This document shows, piece by piece, positions 9,093-17,760 of a stretch of 64,000 bases of DNA; position 1 is the first letter of the stretch, and each line of letters opens with the position of its first letter. The position numbers and the translations under genes are program-made. The notes beneath the pieces are model-generated. The model was not told where the DNA came from. It did not search any database and saw nothing but the letters and a program-made list of their open reading frames with translations. This stretch comes from Nocardioides cavernae (GTDB lineage Bacteria > Actinomycetota > Actinomycetes > Propionibacteriales > Nocardioidaceae), in NCBI RefSeq assembly GCF_016907475.1, contig NZ_JAFBCA010000001.1, positions 310,001-374,000 on the forward strand, read 5' to 3'.

Positions 9093-10181
9093 ATGCCCAT
9101 CGAGAGCGGGCTAAGGCCGCTGCTTGCGCAGATGGCTGCAACGGCCTCGGTCGATGAGGTGGCAGCCGCCGCGCTGTCCTACGGCCAGACGAGGTACCAA
9201 GCCAATACGCCCGCGTCCCAACTCGTCGAGTTCGAGCATGGCCCCGCGACGTACCTGTTCGACCTAGGCTCCCAGACACGCGCGGAGAGGACGGCAGCCG
9301 TGGTGGCTCGCCCGACGACCCCGGATGGACCGCGCGACGCGGATTACCAGCGAGGTTTCCCGACTCGCACCGAATGGCACGGGCGGGCGCTGGACCGTGG
9401 CCACTTCGTGGCTTTCAGCGGCGGAGGCCTGTTCGGCCCCAACTTGTTCGACCAGGACCGTGCGCTGAACCGGGGGTGGTCAGCCGCCGGCAAGCGTTAC
9501 CGCGCCTTGGAGAACCGGGCAGTCCGAGCAACTGCCGCAGTGTTAGTAGTCCTCCCGCAGTACACCGACGACAGCGACTTTCCGGCGTTCCTGGACATGG
9601 CCGTCATCGACGGCCCGGACGTTGAGGCGGCTCGATTTCGCAATCGCTACGATCTTGCCCCGGATCGGCATGAACTGGTCCTCGACGTGCATCTTGACGG
9701 CGCTACCAATGCTCAGATCGGCGGGCTCGGCGAGGAGACAGCAGCGATCTGGATCGAGTCCGAGCTCTGCGGCACGATTGTGGCGCTCGGGGACGCGGAG
9801 ATGCCGCGCGCGATGGGTAGGCAGGATCTCGACGTCCTCGCGATTGTCGACGATACGCTGGTCGCATTCGAGGTCAAGACCCGCTTCCATTCTCGCTACG
9901 CCGGGCGAACCACCCGCACCGGAGACCTGTACCGGCCTCGGTTGCGGCGGGCCAGCGGCCTCGTCGGGCACCGCCAGGGCAGCCAGTCATACGTCGCGAG
10001 GCGGCTCAGTGATTACGTAGACACCGATGACGAGGACTATTTGGGTGTTGAGGTCCGCGTCATCGGGGTCGATCTCGTTTGCTTCCTCATTCAGCAGTTC
10101 CGCGTCGATGACGGGGGCCGACGAATGACGCCGGTGGCTCCGCCAGCCTCCTGCCGAAAACGAAGCCGAAGCGGCCGTTGA
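9093..10181 (+). CDS. Nuclease with NUC-type (DRGH) and PD-(D/E)xK-like signatures
   Basis: About 362 residues from ATG 9093 (a TTG at 9060 is in frame; ribosome site weak for both). Residues about 95-200 contain WHGRALDRGHFVAFSGGG, resembling the DRGH active-site motif of DNA/RNA non-specific endonucleases, followed by FDQDRALNRGW, where the family has its metal-binding Asn/Glu. Residues about 255-290 read DLDVLAIVDDTLVAFEVKTR, a D-x(n)-ExK core like that of PD-(D/E)xK nucleases. A basic tail ends the protein. Possible roles are a toxin, a defence nuclease or DNA processing. No cognate immunity gene is obvious next to it. Confidence 0.6.
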   Translation: MPIESGLRPLLAQMAATASVDEVAAAALSYGQTRYQANTPASQLVEFEHGPATYLFDLGSQTRAERTAAVVARPTTPDGPRDADYQRGFPTRTEWHGRALDRGHFVAFSGGGLFGPNLFDQDRALNRGWSAAGKRYRALENRAVRATAAVLVVLPQYTDDSDFPAFLDMAVIDGPDVEAARFRNRYDLAPDRHELVLDVHLDGATNAQIGGLGEETAAIWIESELCGTIVALGDAEMPRAMGRQDLDVLAIVDDTLVAFEVKTRFHSRYAGRTTRTGDLYRPRLRRASGLVGHRQGSQSYVARRLSDYVDTDDEDYLGVEVRVIGVDLVCFLIQQFRVDDGGRRMTPVAPPASCRKRSRSGR

Positions 10182-10500
10182 CCGAATCCATAAGCACCGT
10201 GGTCGTCTCTGAGTACCCGGAGGCCCCGATTAAGGGGGCATGCAACACGGTGCGAGAACGTGTACAAGCCCCTCATCGCTCGGCACGCGGCGATAAGACG
10301 CGGGCCGTGATCGTCGATTCACCGTCGACGGGCGTGCTCGCCGCGCTCGCACCCTAGGGCGTGAGCGTGTCTCGCCCGAAGGAAAAGACGCCGACGAGCA
10401 CGCGCTCTGCAGTACCCCACGGACCACCGATGCACGCACTCATCGCACATGTCAGTGCGTATTGCCCCGATCGCTGCTCGACTGGCGTCGCCCGTTGCTG
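10182..10500. other. Intergenic with one dispersed motif
   Basis: No gene supported. It contains motif copy 5 at 10287-10301 and lies between converging genes, so termination of both is expected here. Confidence 0.45.
10287..10301 (+). repeat. Dispersed GCGGCG-N4-GACGC motif, copy 5
   Basis: Exact match, spacer ATAA. Confidence 0.65.
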
Positions 10501-10755
10501 TCAACAGTCGAGTCGTTCGGCCAAGTCCGTCTGATCCGGGTTGGGCTCGGGACTGGCGGCAAAGGTGCAGTAGAACGCCTTGGTGTTGACGCGGTCTTGA
10601 TAGGTCTCCCATGCAGTGATGCCAGTGAATGCGGCGGTCGCCACGGCGGCCACAGTGACAGCTTGAAGGAGGAAACTCGGCCTACGCCTGGTGTCCTCCG
10701 ACCTGGGTGACTTGGGCGGCTTGGCAGATTCGATGACGTCGTCAAAGGCATCCAT
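10501..10755 (-). CDS. Small single-pass membrane protein, unknown
   Basis: An 84-residue protein with a basic N-terminal tail, one membrane helix (about 30-48, LLQAVTVAAVATAAFTGITAW) and a short acidic C-terminal part with two cysteines. The ribosome site before ATG 10755 is weak. No family recognised; supported mainly by coding-like composition and the clear transmembrane segment. Confidence 0.45.
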   Translation of the reverse strand: MDAFDDVIESAKPPKSPRSEDTRRRPSFLLQAVTVAAVATAAFTGITAWETYQDRVNTKAFYCTFAASPEPNPDQTDLAERLDC

Positions 10756-10840
10756 GACCGCACCATAGGGGCCTGCTCAACGTGCATTCTGGGGACGCGC
10801 TGTCGTCGGCATGTGCAGGTCCAGCAGCTGGCGCCGTCAG

Positions 10841-10855
10841 GCGGCGAAGTGACGC
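10841..10855 (+). repeat. Dispersed GCGGCG-N4-GACGC motif, copy 6
   Basis: Exact match, spacer AAGT. The bases after it resemble those after copy 10 (both continue GCG-GT-CAGCGAT with few changes), so these two share a longer unit of nearly 30 bases. Confidence 0.7.
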
Positions 10856-10970
10856 GGGTCCAGCGATGCGCAGATCTGGACCAGGCCCGGACACCGGGGT
10901 AGACCTGAACGGGTCCGTGCCTGTCCGTCATCGCTCGGCAGGCTCCATGGTCGAGGGCGGGAGCGGCATC

Positions 10971-11411
10971 GTGAGACTGGAGCAGCTGTACCGGATTCGC
11001 TTCACCTACCCCGAGAGTTGGGCTGTCTCGTTGGAAGGCGGATGGGAGCAACACCTGTTCCTCGCCGAGGGCCGTTGTGAGGGGTCGGTCGTCGGCAGTT
11101 TCCGAGGTGCCAACTTTCCGTATCGTCGGACGTCAGCTGGGCCGTTCTGTCCGGATTTCCGTGCCGCCATCGCGACCGATGACGGCGCGGTCATCATGGT
11201 TGATCTCCAAGGATACGGCCGCGCCTATCCGGCGGGCCGCCGGCAGATCGTCGGTTCGGTGCGCCACACCAGCGATCGCGATCCTTACCGGCGCCTCAAT
11301 GACGTCCAGTGCGTCTGCGTGGGCGAGGTCCGCGCACCGGACAACCCGAAGAACAGATCCAATCTCGTGATCGACGTTGCTGAACTCGTTTGGGAACCGA
11401 TCGCCGAGTGA
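10971..11411 (+). CDS. DUF3237 family protein
   Basis: About 146 residues from GTG 10971, with GGGAG seven bases upstream; an ATG at 10947 is the alternative. The pattern RLEQLYRIRFTY, EGRCEGSVVGSFRGAN, FCPDFRAAIATDDGAVIMVD and GRRQIVGSVRHTS follows the DUF3237 beta-barrel family, whose members begin with a strand pair, carry an R/D-rich middle and close with a strand containing V-x-E-V. The family has no established enzymatic role. It stands alone between motif copies 6 and 7. Confidence 0.75.
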   Translation: MRLEQLYRIRFTYPESWAVSLEGGWEQHLFLAEGRCEGSVVGSFRGANFPYRRTSAGPFCPDFRAAIATDDGAVIMVDLQGYGRAYPAGRRQIVGSVRHTSDRDPYRRLNDVQCVCVGEVRAPDNPKNRSNLVIDVAELVWEPIAE

Positions 11412-11444
11412 GCACTCGACACCAACGCGTGCGGACCGGCGATC

Positions 11445-11459
11445 GCGGCGGTAGGACGC
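11445..11459 (+). repeat. Dispersed GCGGCG-N4-GACGC motif, copy 7
   Basis: Exact match, spacer GTAG; 34 bases after the stop at 11411. Confidence 0.65.
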
Positions 11460-11473
11460 GGGTGAGTGGTCGG

Positions 11474-11960
11474 TCAGTCGACTGCGCAGTCGCTCAGGTC
11501 GGGGCCGCCGCCGTGGGCGTCGAATAGATCGCCGAGGGTGCCGACGTCCGGCACCGCGCCCCCGCTGCCAGGTCCGACAACGTCCGTCTTGCCTGCAGGC
11601 AGAGGTCTCCGTCGAGCTCGTCCCTACTCGTCTGATGGAGGGACCCACCCGAGTGGGGCTCCGATGGACGGCTGCTCTGGCTGGTTCACGACGAACGTGC
11701 GGCAGCGGCAGCCGATCGGCCACAGCGCCACAATGGGTGCGCAGTCTGCACCGGGGCACCACTTCGTGCGGACCAGGCGGTCGTTCGTTGCGAGACAGTT
11801 GCGCCACGGTGGGCCGCGTCGGTCGGAACAGGTACCCCCACGGTGGGATCAGTGGCTCGGGGATGGTCACGAACCACCACGGCGTACGCGAGCCACGATC
11901 GAGGTCATTGACCGGCACGAGCAGTTGCCCGGTTCGGTTCGGTTCACCACAGACCGTGCC
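11474..11960 (-). pseudogene. Broken unknown gene (frameshift plus TAG)
   Basis: No intact frame spans this stretch, yet the minus strand reads as protein in pieces. About 11960-11790 gives a segment with PWWFVTIPEPLIPPWGYLF; about 11790-11627, in another frame, gives WCPGADCAPIVALWPIGCRC and ends at TAG 11624-11626. The same frame continues to 11474 with DVVGPGSGGAVPDVGTLGDL and an acidic Asp-rich tail. G/C-rich third positions support former coding. I read it as a small cysteine- and tryptophan-rich protein lost through one frameshift near 11790 and one nonsense codon. Family unknown. Confidence 0.3.
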
Positions 11961-12058
11961 GGCTACACCGCGGTGCGGGGCTAGGCCCAAGACCTGGCCG
12001 GACCGGGACCGGGCCGTCGAAGGGCCAACGGCGCTGGACGCCGGCCGGGCTGTCGCAC

Positions 12059-13657
12059 TCAGGCGATCGGGACCTTGGCGACCGCGCTCGTTCTTCCCTG
12101 GAACGCAACCTTGACCTCAGTTTCACCTTTCACGAGGCCATCGGGCACGTCGAAGGTCACCTCGTTGTCGTCGGTGAGCTCGCCTGGCGAGTCCATGCCG
12201 CCGATGATCACCCGAACTGTCTTCCAGTCGGCTTCGTCGAGCTCGAGCTTCTTCGGCAGACCCGTCACGGTCAGCTTGGCGTTGTCCGCTCCTGCCGCCG
12301 GCGCACGTGTCTGCGTCGCGGTTTGCGACCACCCAAGCACCGTGATCGGCACCAAGCTGATCGGGTACCCGTCCGTCTCGATGTTCGCGGTTGTCACCAC
12401 GGTCACGGTCGGTGTGGTCTGGGTGGATGTCGCGATTCCCTCAGGTACCTGGATCGTCAGATGGCCGCTGCCGGACGGCTCCTCGAACACCTTGGCGGTC
12501 GCGGCGATCCCGGCGACCTTCGCGGACAGGGTCTGCGGCGTCTTCCCATCGGAGTCCTTGACCAGCAGGTTCTCTCCCTTCACGGTCAGGACGTCTCCAG
12601 GCTTGATCGCTGATGGGGTGACCGAGGTGATCGTCGGCTTGTTATTGAGTAACGACTTGTTCAGCACGTAGGTGGCGGCGGCTGCGCTGGTCAGGCCGAG
12701 CAGGAGGTCAGGAACACGCGGAAGCGTCTGGTTGGTGGCGAAGTAGGCGCCTACGTAGACGAACGCAATCAGGTTGAACACCAGGTACTGGATGTCGACG
12801 AGATCGGCGTTCCCGGCGTCGTTAGTGGCAACATCGGCAAGGCTCGGCTGCTGTGCCTCTGTCTTCTGCAGCACGCCGTTGGAAACCTTCGTGGACACGA
12901 TCCCCTTGGCCACCGCAGCAGTGGCCGCGGGAACGCCGAGAAGGATGAGATACGGGGTCCAGGTGGCTTCCTCGCCCGGGATGCAGAAGTTGGTGGTGCT
13001 TTCGCCGCACTGGAAGGTGCTGCCGTCGGTGAGCCCGGCGTAAGCAGCTACCAGGGCGAGGACGAAGCCGAGGAGAAGTGTCCACAGCAGGTACTGGATC
13101 TTGGAGGTGGAAGCTCGCTGGTCCGCTCCCTTAACCAGAGCCGGCAGTCCGCTCTTGCCGGCAGTCACGCGCCCAGCAACGTCTGCGAGGACGAGCATGG
13201 CGGCGATCGTCAAGATGCCGACCACGATGCTGCGCGCTACGTGAAACCTGTCCGGTGGCACGAACAGCGTGACGCCGACCAGCACGGTGAACATGCCCAG
13301 CACACCGAAAACGGCTCCTGTGCCCTTCCAGAAGGAGGACCGTCCTTCGTCGTCCGGTTCGCCGACGAGCTCGAGGGTGGCTTCTGCCTTGTCGGCGGTG
13401 TTGGCCTTAGAGGTGAAAATGTGCTTGCCGGCGGTGTTCCTGCCGATAGTGATCTCAACTTTGCCCGCCTGCTCCTCGCCCGCCTCATCCTTGGCGGGCT
13501 TGAGCGCTTCCTTCTCGTGTTTCCAGGTGCCATCGATCGCAGCCGCGCCGGCAGCCGCGGTGACGGCGGACAGGGTGACCTTGTCGCCTGCCCGGACGTT
13601 GACCTTGTCGCCCGAGTAGCGATTCCCGTTCACGTCGATCTTGACGTTCACTGCCAT
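12059..13657 (-). CDS. Membrane protein with N-terminal beta domain and C-terminal IPT/TIG domain
   Basis: A 532-residue protein. Residues 1-100 are a soluble beta-rich domain (GDKVNVRAGDKVTLS), followed by about six to seven membrane helices (105-335) with a Cys-containing loop (FQCGESTTNFCIPG), then an IPT/TIG-like immunoglobulin fold (about 338-430, PTITSVTPSAIKPGDVLTVKG) and a second beta domain to the end. There is no signal peptide before the first domain, so the soluble ends may both be cytoplasmic. IPT/TIG domains usually bind ligands or partners at cell surfaces. It starts at ATG 13657 with a GGGAGGAG ribosome site. No specific function can be named. Confidence 0.7.
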   Translation of the reverse strand: MAVNVKIDVNGNRYSGDKVNVRAGDKVTLSAVTAAAGAAAIDGTWKHEKEALKPAKDEAGEEQAGKVEITIGRNTAGKHIFTSKANTADKAEATLELVGEPDDEGRSSFWKGTGAVFGVLGMFTVLVGVTLFVPPDRFHVARSIVVGILTIAAMLVLADVAGRVTAGKSGLPALVKGADQRASTSKIQYLLWTLLLGFVLALVAAYAGLTDGSTFQCGESTTNFCIPGEEATWTPYLILLGVPAATAAVAKGIVSTKVSNGVLQKTEAQQPSLADVATNDAGNADLVDIQYLVFNLIAFVYVGAYFATNQTLPRVPDLLLGLTSAAAATYVLNKSLLNNKPTITSVTPSAIKPGDVLTVKGENLLVKDSDGKTPQTLSAKVAGIAATAKVFEEPSGSGHLTIQVPEGIATSTQTTPTVTVVTTANIETDGYPISLVPITVLGWSQTATQTRAPAAGADNAKLTVTGLPKKLELDEADWKTVRVIIGGMDSPGELTDDNEVTFDVPDGLVKGETEVKVAFQGRTSAVAKVPIA

Positions 13658-14103
13658 GCCCGCTCCTCCCCGAGGCGGCCCCTGAGAGTGGGACCGCCGA
13701 TTACGCGGTCAAATGCAGGTTTACAGCACAATGACGCTCGCGGTCTACGCGCCTTTACGTACTACCGCAGTCACGGGTAGGCCATTGCACTCGCCCTTTG
13801 CATGCGCGGGTGATTCGCACCCCGAACGGTGTAAGCGTGAATCTGCAGGTTGCCTCTACTGGCGGCAGAGAGGTCCTGACGCAGGCATGTCTTACTTCGC
13901 GCCGAACTCGGCTCAGTGATTGACAAGTCATACGCGGCGGCTCGACGCGGGGCGTCGGCGGCCCTGCCGATGCTTGGCGGACGTCCTAGTGCCGGTGGCG
14001 AAGATTCAGGAGGCGGGCGACGGAAGTATGCAAACTAAAGGCCGGAGCACCCGGCGACTGGCTCGCGGCGCGTCCGGGCCAGACGGGACAAGCTCCGCGC
14101 GCA
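13658..14103. other. Intergenic with one dispersed motif
   Basis: No gene supported; open frames lack ribosome sites. Motif copy 8 is at 13934-13948. Confidence 0.45.
13934..13948 (+). repeat. Dispersed GCGGCG-N4-GACGC motif, copy 8
   Basis: Exact match, spacer GCTC. Confidence 0.6.
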
Positions 14104-14736
14104 CTAGAGGTCGGCGGCGGGGTGTCCCTCCTCCGGTGACCCGCAGCGCGGACAGTGATGCTCCCGGTGTTCAGGGGCGCCGAGGAACGAGGTGTGCCAT
14201 GCGGACCTCGCACTCAGGACCACCACGCCAGCGGTGGCGACCGACGCCAACACGAACCAGAAGTACTCGCCGGCCTGAAGAGCCTCACGCAGGCTGAGTC
14301 CCCACCCGAGAAGTACGGCAGCCCACACCATCGCGGGGCCAACTACGTCCGCGACCTTTGGGAACCCGAGCGCCCGAGTCCGGTCGCGAAGGGCGTCCCA
14401 GTCCATCGGGTACGCCTCCCGTGGGACGTCCATTTGGTCCTCGTGCATGTGGATGCGAAGGCGCCGGGCGATGCACGTCGTCAGTTCCTGCGCCTTCACA
14501 AAACTCAGCGCGAGCAGGGCCGCGTACGGGAGGAGTCCGTAAAGGACGATGCTTGGATCGGAGACCACCACCCCGGCAACAGCAATTTGGTCGGTTGCCG
14601 AGAAACTGAGCACCAGGAACCCGGCAGTGACCAGCGCCAACCTGAGCGAATCCTTCTCCGCCCGGCGTTGCGCTTCCCTGATGTTGCCCATCAGCTCCGT
14701 TGTCACTTCCCACGGAGTCGGTGAGTCACTCGACAT
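14104..14736 (-). CDS. Four-helix membrane protein, unknown
   Basis: A 210-residue protein starting at ATG 14736, which has GAGGAGG six bases upstream; the in-frame extension to 14820 lacks such a site. Two membrane helices (about 30-75) are followed by a soluble loop with His and Asp (HEDQMDVPREAYPMDW), two further helices (about 140-185) and a C-terminal CPRC pair that resembles half a zinc knuckle. No family recognised. Confidence 0.65.
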   Translation of the reverse strand: MSSDSPTPWEVTTELMGNIREAQRRAEKDSLRLALVTAGFLVLSFSATDQIAVAGVVVSDPSIVLYGLLPYAALLALSFVKAQELTTCIARRLRIHMHEDQMDVPREAYPMDWDALRDRTRALGFPKVADVVGPAMVWAAVLLGWGLSLREALQAGEYFWFVLASVATAGVVVLSARSAWHTSFLGAPEHREHHCPRCGSPEEGHPAADL

Positions 14737-14970
14737 GGGCTGCCTCCTCGAGAGCAGAGTTCGGACCACCAGCATCCTCACCTCCCGACCAGTGAGCAAC
14801 GCCTGGGCGTGAGACGCCAACGATCAGCTCCAGGGTCGCGAGCCTCGCCAAGGTCTGAGAGTGTCCGCCTGACACCCTCCTGCTCGCCGACCCGCGGGTG
14901 AGGGCCGCCCAGACGTTGCTGGGTTCTTTGCGTCTTCGACGACGACGAGTTCGCAATCATCTGCGAGGAA

Positions 14971-15231
14971 GTGCTCACCGCGCTGGAGCACAGCGAGCGA
15001 CTGGTCGAGACTTTGAACTTCAACGTCGTCGATGTCGCCGTAAACCGACGCGACCACGAGATCATCTTTCAAGGCGTCCTGTCCGTCACCGACGAGACGA
15101 TGCGGTTATCGGAGGACGGGTTCCGAGAGCTGGCTCGAACCCACGCCAACGCGATGTCCGGCAAGCGGTTGGACGATTGGCGCAAGCGCCGCGGACGTGG
15201 AGCCATGCCCATGCCTCCAGCCGCAGACTGA
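14971..15231 (+). CDS. Small acidic hypothetical protein, start uncertain
   Basis: From GTG 14971 the product is 86 residues (LTALEHSERLVETLNFNVVD onward), helical and then basic at the C-terminus. The reading frame is open and coding-like for about 24 codons further upstream (FDDDEFAIICEEV) but contains no ATG, GTG or TTG before the stop near 14898, so the real N-terminus may have been cut off. No family recognised. Confidence 0.5.
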   Translation: MLTALEHSERLVETLNFNVVDVAVNRRDHEIIFQGVLSVTDETMRLSEDGFRELARTHANAMSGKRLDDWRKRRGRGAMPMPPAAD

Positions 15232-15279
15232 ACGGTCCGCTCACCGTTACCTCACCCGCAATTCGGACGCACCCGACAG

Positions 15280-15294
15280 GCGGCGAAAAGACGC
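15280..15294 (+). repeat. Dispersed GCGGCG-N4-GACGC motif, copy 9
   Basis: Exact match, spacer AAAA; 49 bases after the stop at 15231. Confidence 0.65.
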
Positions 15295-15468
15295 ACGCGC
15301 TGCGGTGTCTCCGGACCTGGTGCTGTGGTCCGCAGCAGCCTCAAGTCACCGTGCTTGATCGTCCATGGCGAGCTCCATGGCGAAGTTCGGCAGAGTTGCT
15401 CCGCCGCAACTCGACCGACCAGTACCGTTGTTGCACAAACGAGACGGGTCAGTAGGTCGGGGGAACCA

Positions 15469-15936
15469 GTGGAGGCTCACGCGATTGCCGTAGCAAAGGA
15501 CGACCTTATCTACGCAGCATTCCCGCAGTACGGAAAGCGCCCCCTGAGGCCTCCTAACGTGGGACTCCACAACGCGCTTGCCCATCCCTCCGGAGCGCAG
15601 TTGTGCGGAGCGCAAGTCACCGTAACGGCCGAGCCGGATCGTTCCGATCTGACACCGCACGACGAGTACTGCGTCCTGTGCGTATCGGTCGTACTGGCCT
15701 GGTGGCGCCAAGGTGGAGCTGACATCAGCGCGTACTCCGTGTCGTGGTTCGAGCTCAATGGTCGTCAGGTCGCTGCACCAGATGACGTGGCCAATGGGCC
15801 GAGTCGGCACTATGAGCAGGTTCGGGCGAAATCGTGGCGCGGTGGTCGGCTTGAGGACCCGAACAGTCCGGCTGCGCTTCGACGGCGGGAACTTGCGGCG
15901 GAGTTCGCTGAAGATCAACGGCGCCTGCAGTCCTGA
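15469..15936 (+). CDS. Hypothetical protein, 155 residues
   Basis: GTG 15469 with GGGGGAA just upstream is the best start; the longer frame from 15325 has non-coding composition at its front. The product contains AAFPQYGKRPLRPPNVGLHN, HPSGAQLCGAQVTV and YCVLCVSVVLAWWRQ. The two Cys/His-bearing segments (ALAHPSGAQLCG and YCVLC) recall a small metal-binding fold but I cannot name it. The C-terminus is a charged helix. Isolated between motif copy 9 and a 600-base gap. Confidence 0.55.
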   Translation: MEAHAIAVAKDDLIYAAFPQYGKRPLRPPNVGLHNALAHPSGAQLCGAQVTVTAEPDRSDLTPHDEYCVLCVSVVLAWWRQGGADISAYSVSWFELNGRQVAAPDDVANGPSRHYEQVRAKSWRGGRLEDPNSPAALRRRELAAEFAEDQRRLQS

Positions 15937-16533
15937 GTCGCCCAGGCCGAGCCACCCGCGCCCGGGCGGGCAAGCGCTGCTTTCTCTGGCCAGCCAACGA
16001 ATGCTCAAGTGCATCTGTGGACGCAACACCGGCATCAGCGAGTGCTGCCAAAACGCAGCGCTGTCATGCGGCGGAATGGGGCGCCTTCGCGACCGCGGCA
16101 AAGCGGCAGATCCGTGCGTAGTGGCCGCTCACGTTCCGCCACTCGAGCAGCAAAGCTGCCTGACGTTCGCATGGACCGACCTACCAGCAGTGACGGACGG
16201 GTGGCGCAGACGGCTCGGGCCCCTGTCGCGCAGGACGCCAGCCAGTCTGCGGGTCAGTCGCTTCCCGGTGTAGGTCCAAGGTGCTGCGGGGCCGCCCTGA
16301 CAAGCGCGGGTGTTGGCGACACGCTCGGCAACCGTGTCCCGCCCGCCCGGTGTCTTGCCGCCCGCCATTGGTCCACAGTGCGGCTCGGCGCCGACATGTC
16401 TACTTATGTGAGTAGTGTGACCGAGCTCTTGTCAAGTAAACCTGTACATTTTTCCGACCGTTGTGACACACTATGAGGGCAGCGCCGGCCCAAACTCTCA
16501 CAGTCGGCGCTGTAATCGACTGGAGGCAGAGAC
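15937..16533. other. Intergenic, possible promoter at its right end
   Basis: No gene supported. A degenerate motif copy (GCGGCG-GAAT-GGGGC) is at 16068-16082. The last 150 bases are less G/C-rich and hold TTGTCA near 16430 and TATGAG near 16473, so a promoter for the gene pair at 16534 probably lies here, though I cannot fix its boxes. Confidence 0.4.
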
Positions 16534-16728
16534 ATGAGCACGATGGCTCACGATCGTCACGTCAGTGGCGTCATGAACGCAGTGTCGCGCGTCGCGTCGC
16601 GTGTGTCCGTGACCGTTCCTGCGTCGTCGAGCATGCGCGCCGCCGTCCTTGCTGACTTTCGGAGGGTCCACGGCCTCGACCTGTCAGACGACGATCGGGC
16701 TGCGAAGGTCCGCGCGAAGCTTTCTTGA
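16534..16728 (+). CDS. Small basic helical protein, coupled to the next gene
   Basis: A 64-residue product from ATG 16534 (GGAGGCAGAGAC upstream). It is basic in the middle (AVSRVASRVSVTVPASSSMR) and ends with an acidic-basic helix (DLSDDDRAAKVRAKLS). Its TGA overlaps a TTG start of the following gene (TTGA), the usual sign of translational coupling. The layout of a small protein plus a 185-residue partner recalls two-component toxin-antitoxin loci, but no toxin fold is recognised. Confidence 0.6.
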   Translation: MSTMAHDRHVSGVMNAVSRVASRVSVTVPASSSMRAAVLADFRRVHGLDLSDDDRAAKVRAKLS

Positions 16729-17282
16729 CAGAGACGCGCCTGGAGTGGACAGACGCTCACTACAGGCATCGTAAGGCCCTGCAACGATTCTGCTGCACTT
16801 CGGAGCCGTTGCGAATGGAACTCTCCCCAGTCGGGGCCACGCCAGTCCATCCCGCGATGTGGGAGTGGTCGGTGCAGGAGTCGATCCGTGACCTTCGTGT
16901 CCCGATGAAGCATCGCTGGATCACGCGCATTGGGCTCACGCCCGAGCGGAACGCAGGCGCGTTTCAGCTCTCGCAGGAGATTGACGCTGGGCAGCACTAC
17001 GACCTCGTGTTCGGTGCTGTCGCCCTCGAGCTGCAAGGCCGGCGACTGTTCATCGGCGACGAAATGATTGAGGACACCGTCGAGGTCATCACGAGTCGTT
17101 GCATCGAGCTCGGGGCGACCGGCACGATTCGACTGACTACCAAGGTCCACCAGCGCAACGGCAACAGCCAGAAGATGGTGCACCGCAACAAGTTTCGGAA
17201 CCTCGGGTCACTTGAGGACGATGACTATGACGACTGGGAGCGGGAGCTAGCCCTTCCGGAGCTAGAGCCCGACGACCAGTAG
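16725..17282 (+). CDS. Hypothetical protein, 185 residues, translationally coupled
   Basis: Begins at TTG 16725 inside the stop of the preceding gene and ends at 17282, 18 bases before a strong hairpin terminator. The product is mixed alpha/beta: an N-terminal region with Cys-Cys (LQRFCCTSEPLRMELSPVG), a strand-rich centre and a very acidic C-terminal tail (SLEDDDYDDWERELALPELE). No family recognised. With the 64-residue partner it forms a clean two-gene transcription unit. Confidence 0.65.
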   Translation: MTETRLEWTDAHYRHRKALQRFCCTSEPLRMELSPVGATPVHPAMWEWSVQESIRDLRVPMKHRWITRIGLTPERNAGAFQLSQEIDAGQHYDLVFGAVALELQGRRLFIGDEMIEDTVEVITSRCIELGATGTIRLTTKVHQRNGNSQKMVHRNKFRNLGSLEDDDYDDWERELALPELEPDDQ

Positions 17283-17299
17283 TCCTCACTGAAGGACAC

Positions 17300-17334
17300 A
17301 ACCACCCCTGGCGCAACCTTCGCCGGGGGTGGTT
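17300..17334 (+). terminator. Rho-independent-type hairpin
   Basis: A 14-bp stem starts with AACCACCCC at 17300 and closes with GGGGTGGTT at 17334, around a seven-base loop. It follows the stop at 17282 by 18 bases. No long T run follows, as is common in high-G/C actinobacteria. Confidence 0.8.
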
Positions 17335-17760
17335 CCGCGTGGGTCGTCAACTGGCGTGGAGACGGTGCACGTTGCTTTCGGGAGTCTCTTCGCTCAACTG
17401 TGCAGCGAACTCTGCGACAGACCCAGGCTGCTGGCGCTCCAAAAACCGCACCACGCCGCATCTGCTCCCAGGCGTCGCGCCGCAACTGTTTGCGGGTAGT
17501 CACCGCGATGACCAGACCCCCCACGTCGAGCGGTCCTGATCGATAATGAGGTACCCCATCGGCCGCACGGTCGACTGTCGTCTTTTGGATAGTCCTGGTG
17601 CCACTCCGCCCACGCAAATAAGACGGTGGTGTGTACTTGTTTGTGCTGAGCAAAAGCACTTCCTCACCCCGGTCAGCACGGGTTCCGCGAACTAGGGACA
17701 GCAACCCGCGACGCACCTAGGCTGACCAGGAACGACACGCGTAGAAAGACGGAATCGAGC
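17335..17760. other. Intergenic, no gene supported
   Basis: A 163-codon minus-strand frame covers this gap but runs back over the preceding gene and its terminator, and has no recognisable content. I see no other structure. Confidence 0.4.

Noticed and set aside
11133..11990. Long minus-strand open frame of 285 codons
   Set aside because: Its second half is antisense to the DUF3237 gene and its composition there is arginine-rich shadow sequence; only short pieces look coding and in different frames.
17225..17716. Minus-strand open frame of 163 codons
   Set aside because: It overlaps the end of the plus-strand gene at 17282 and its terminator, has no ribosome site and no recognisable product.
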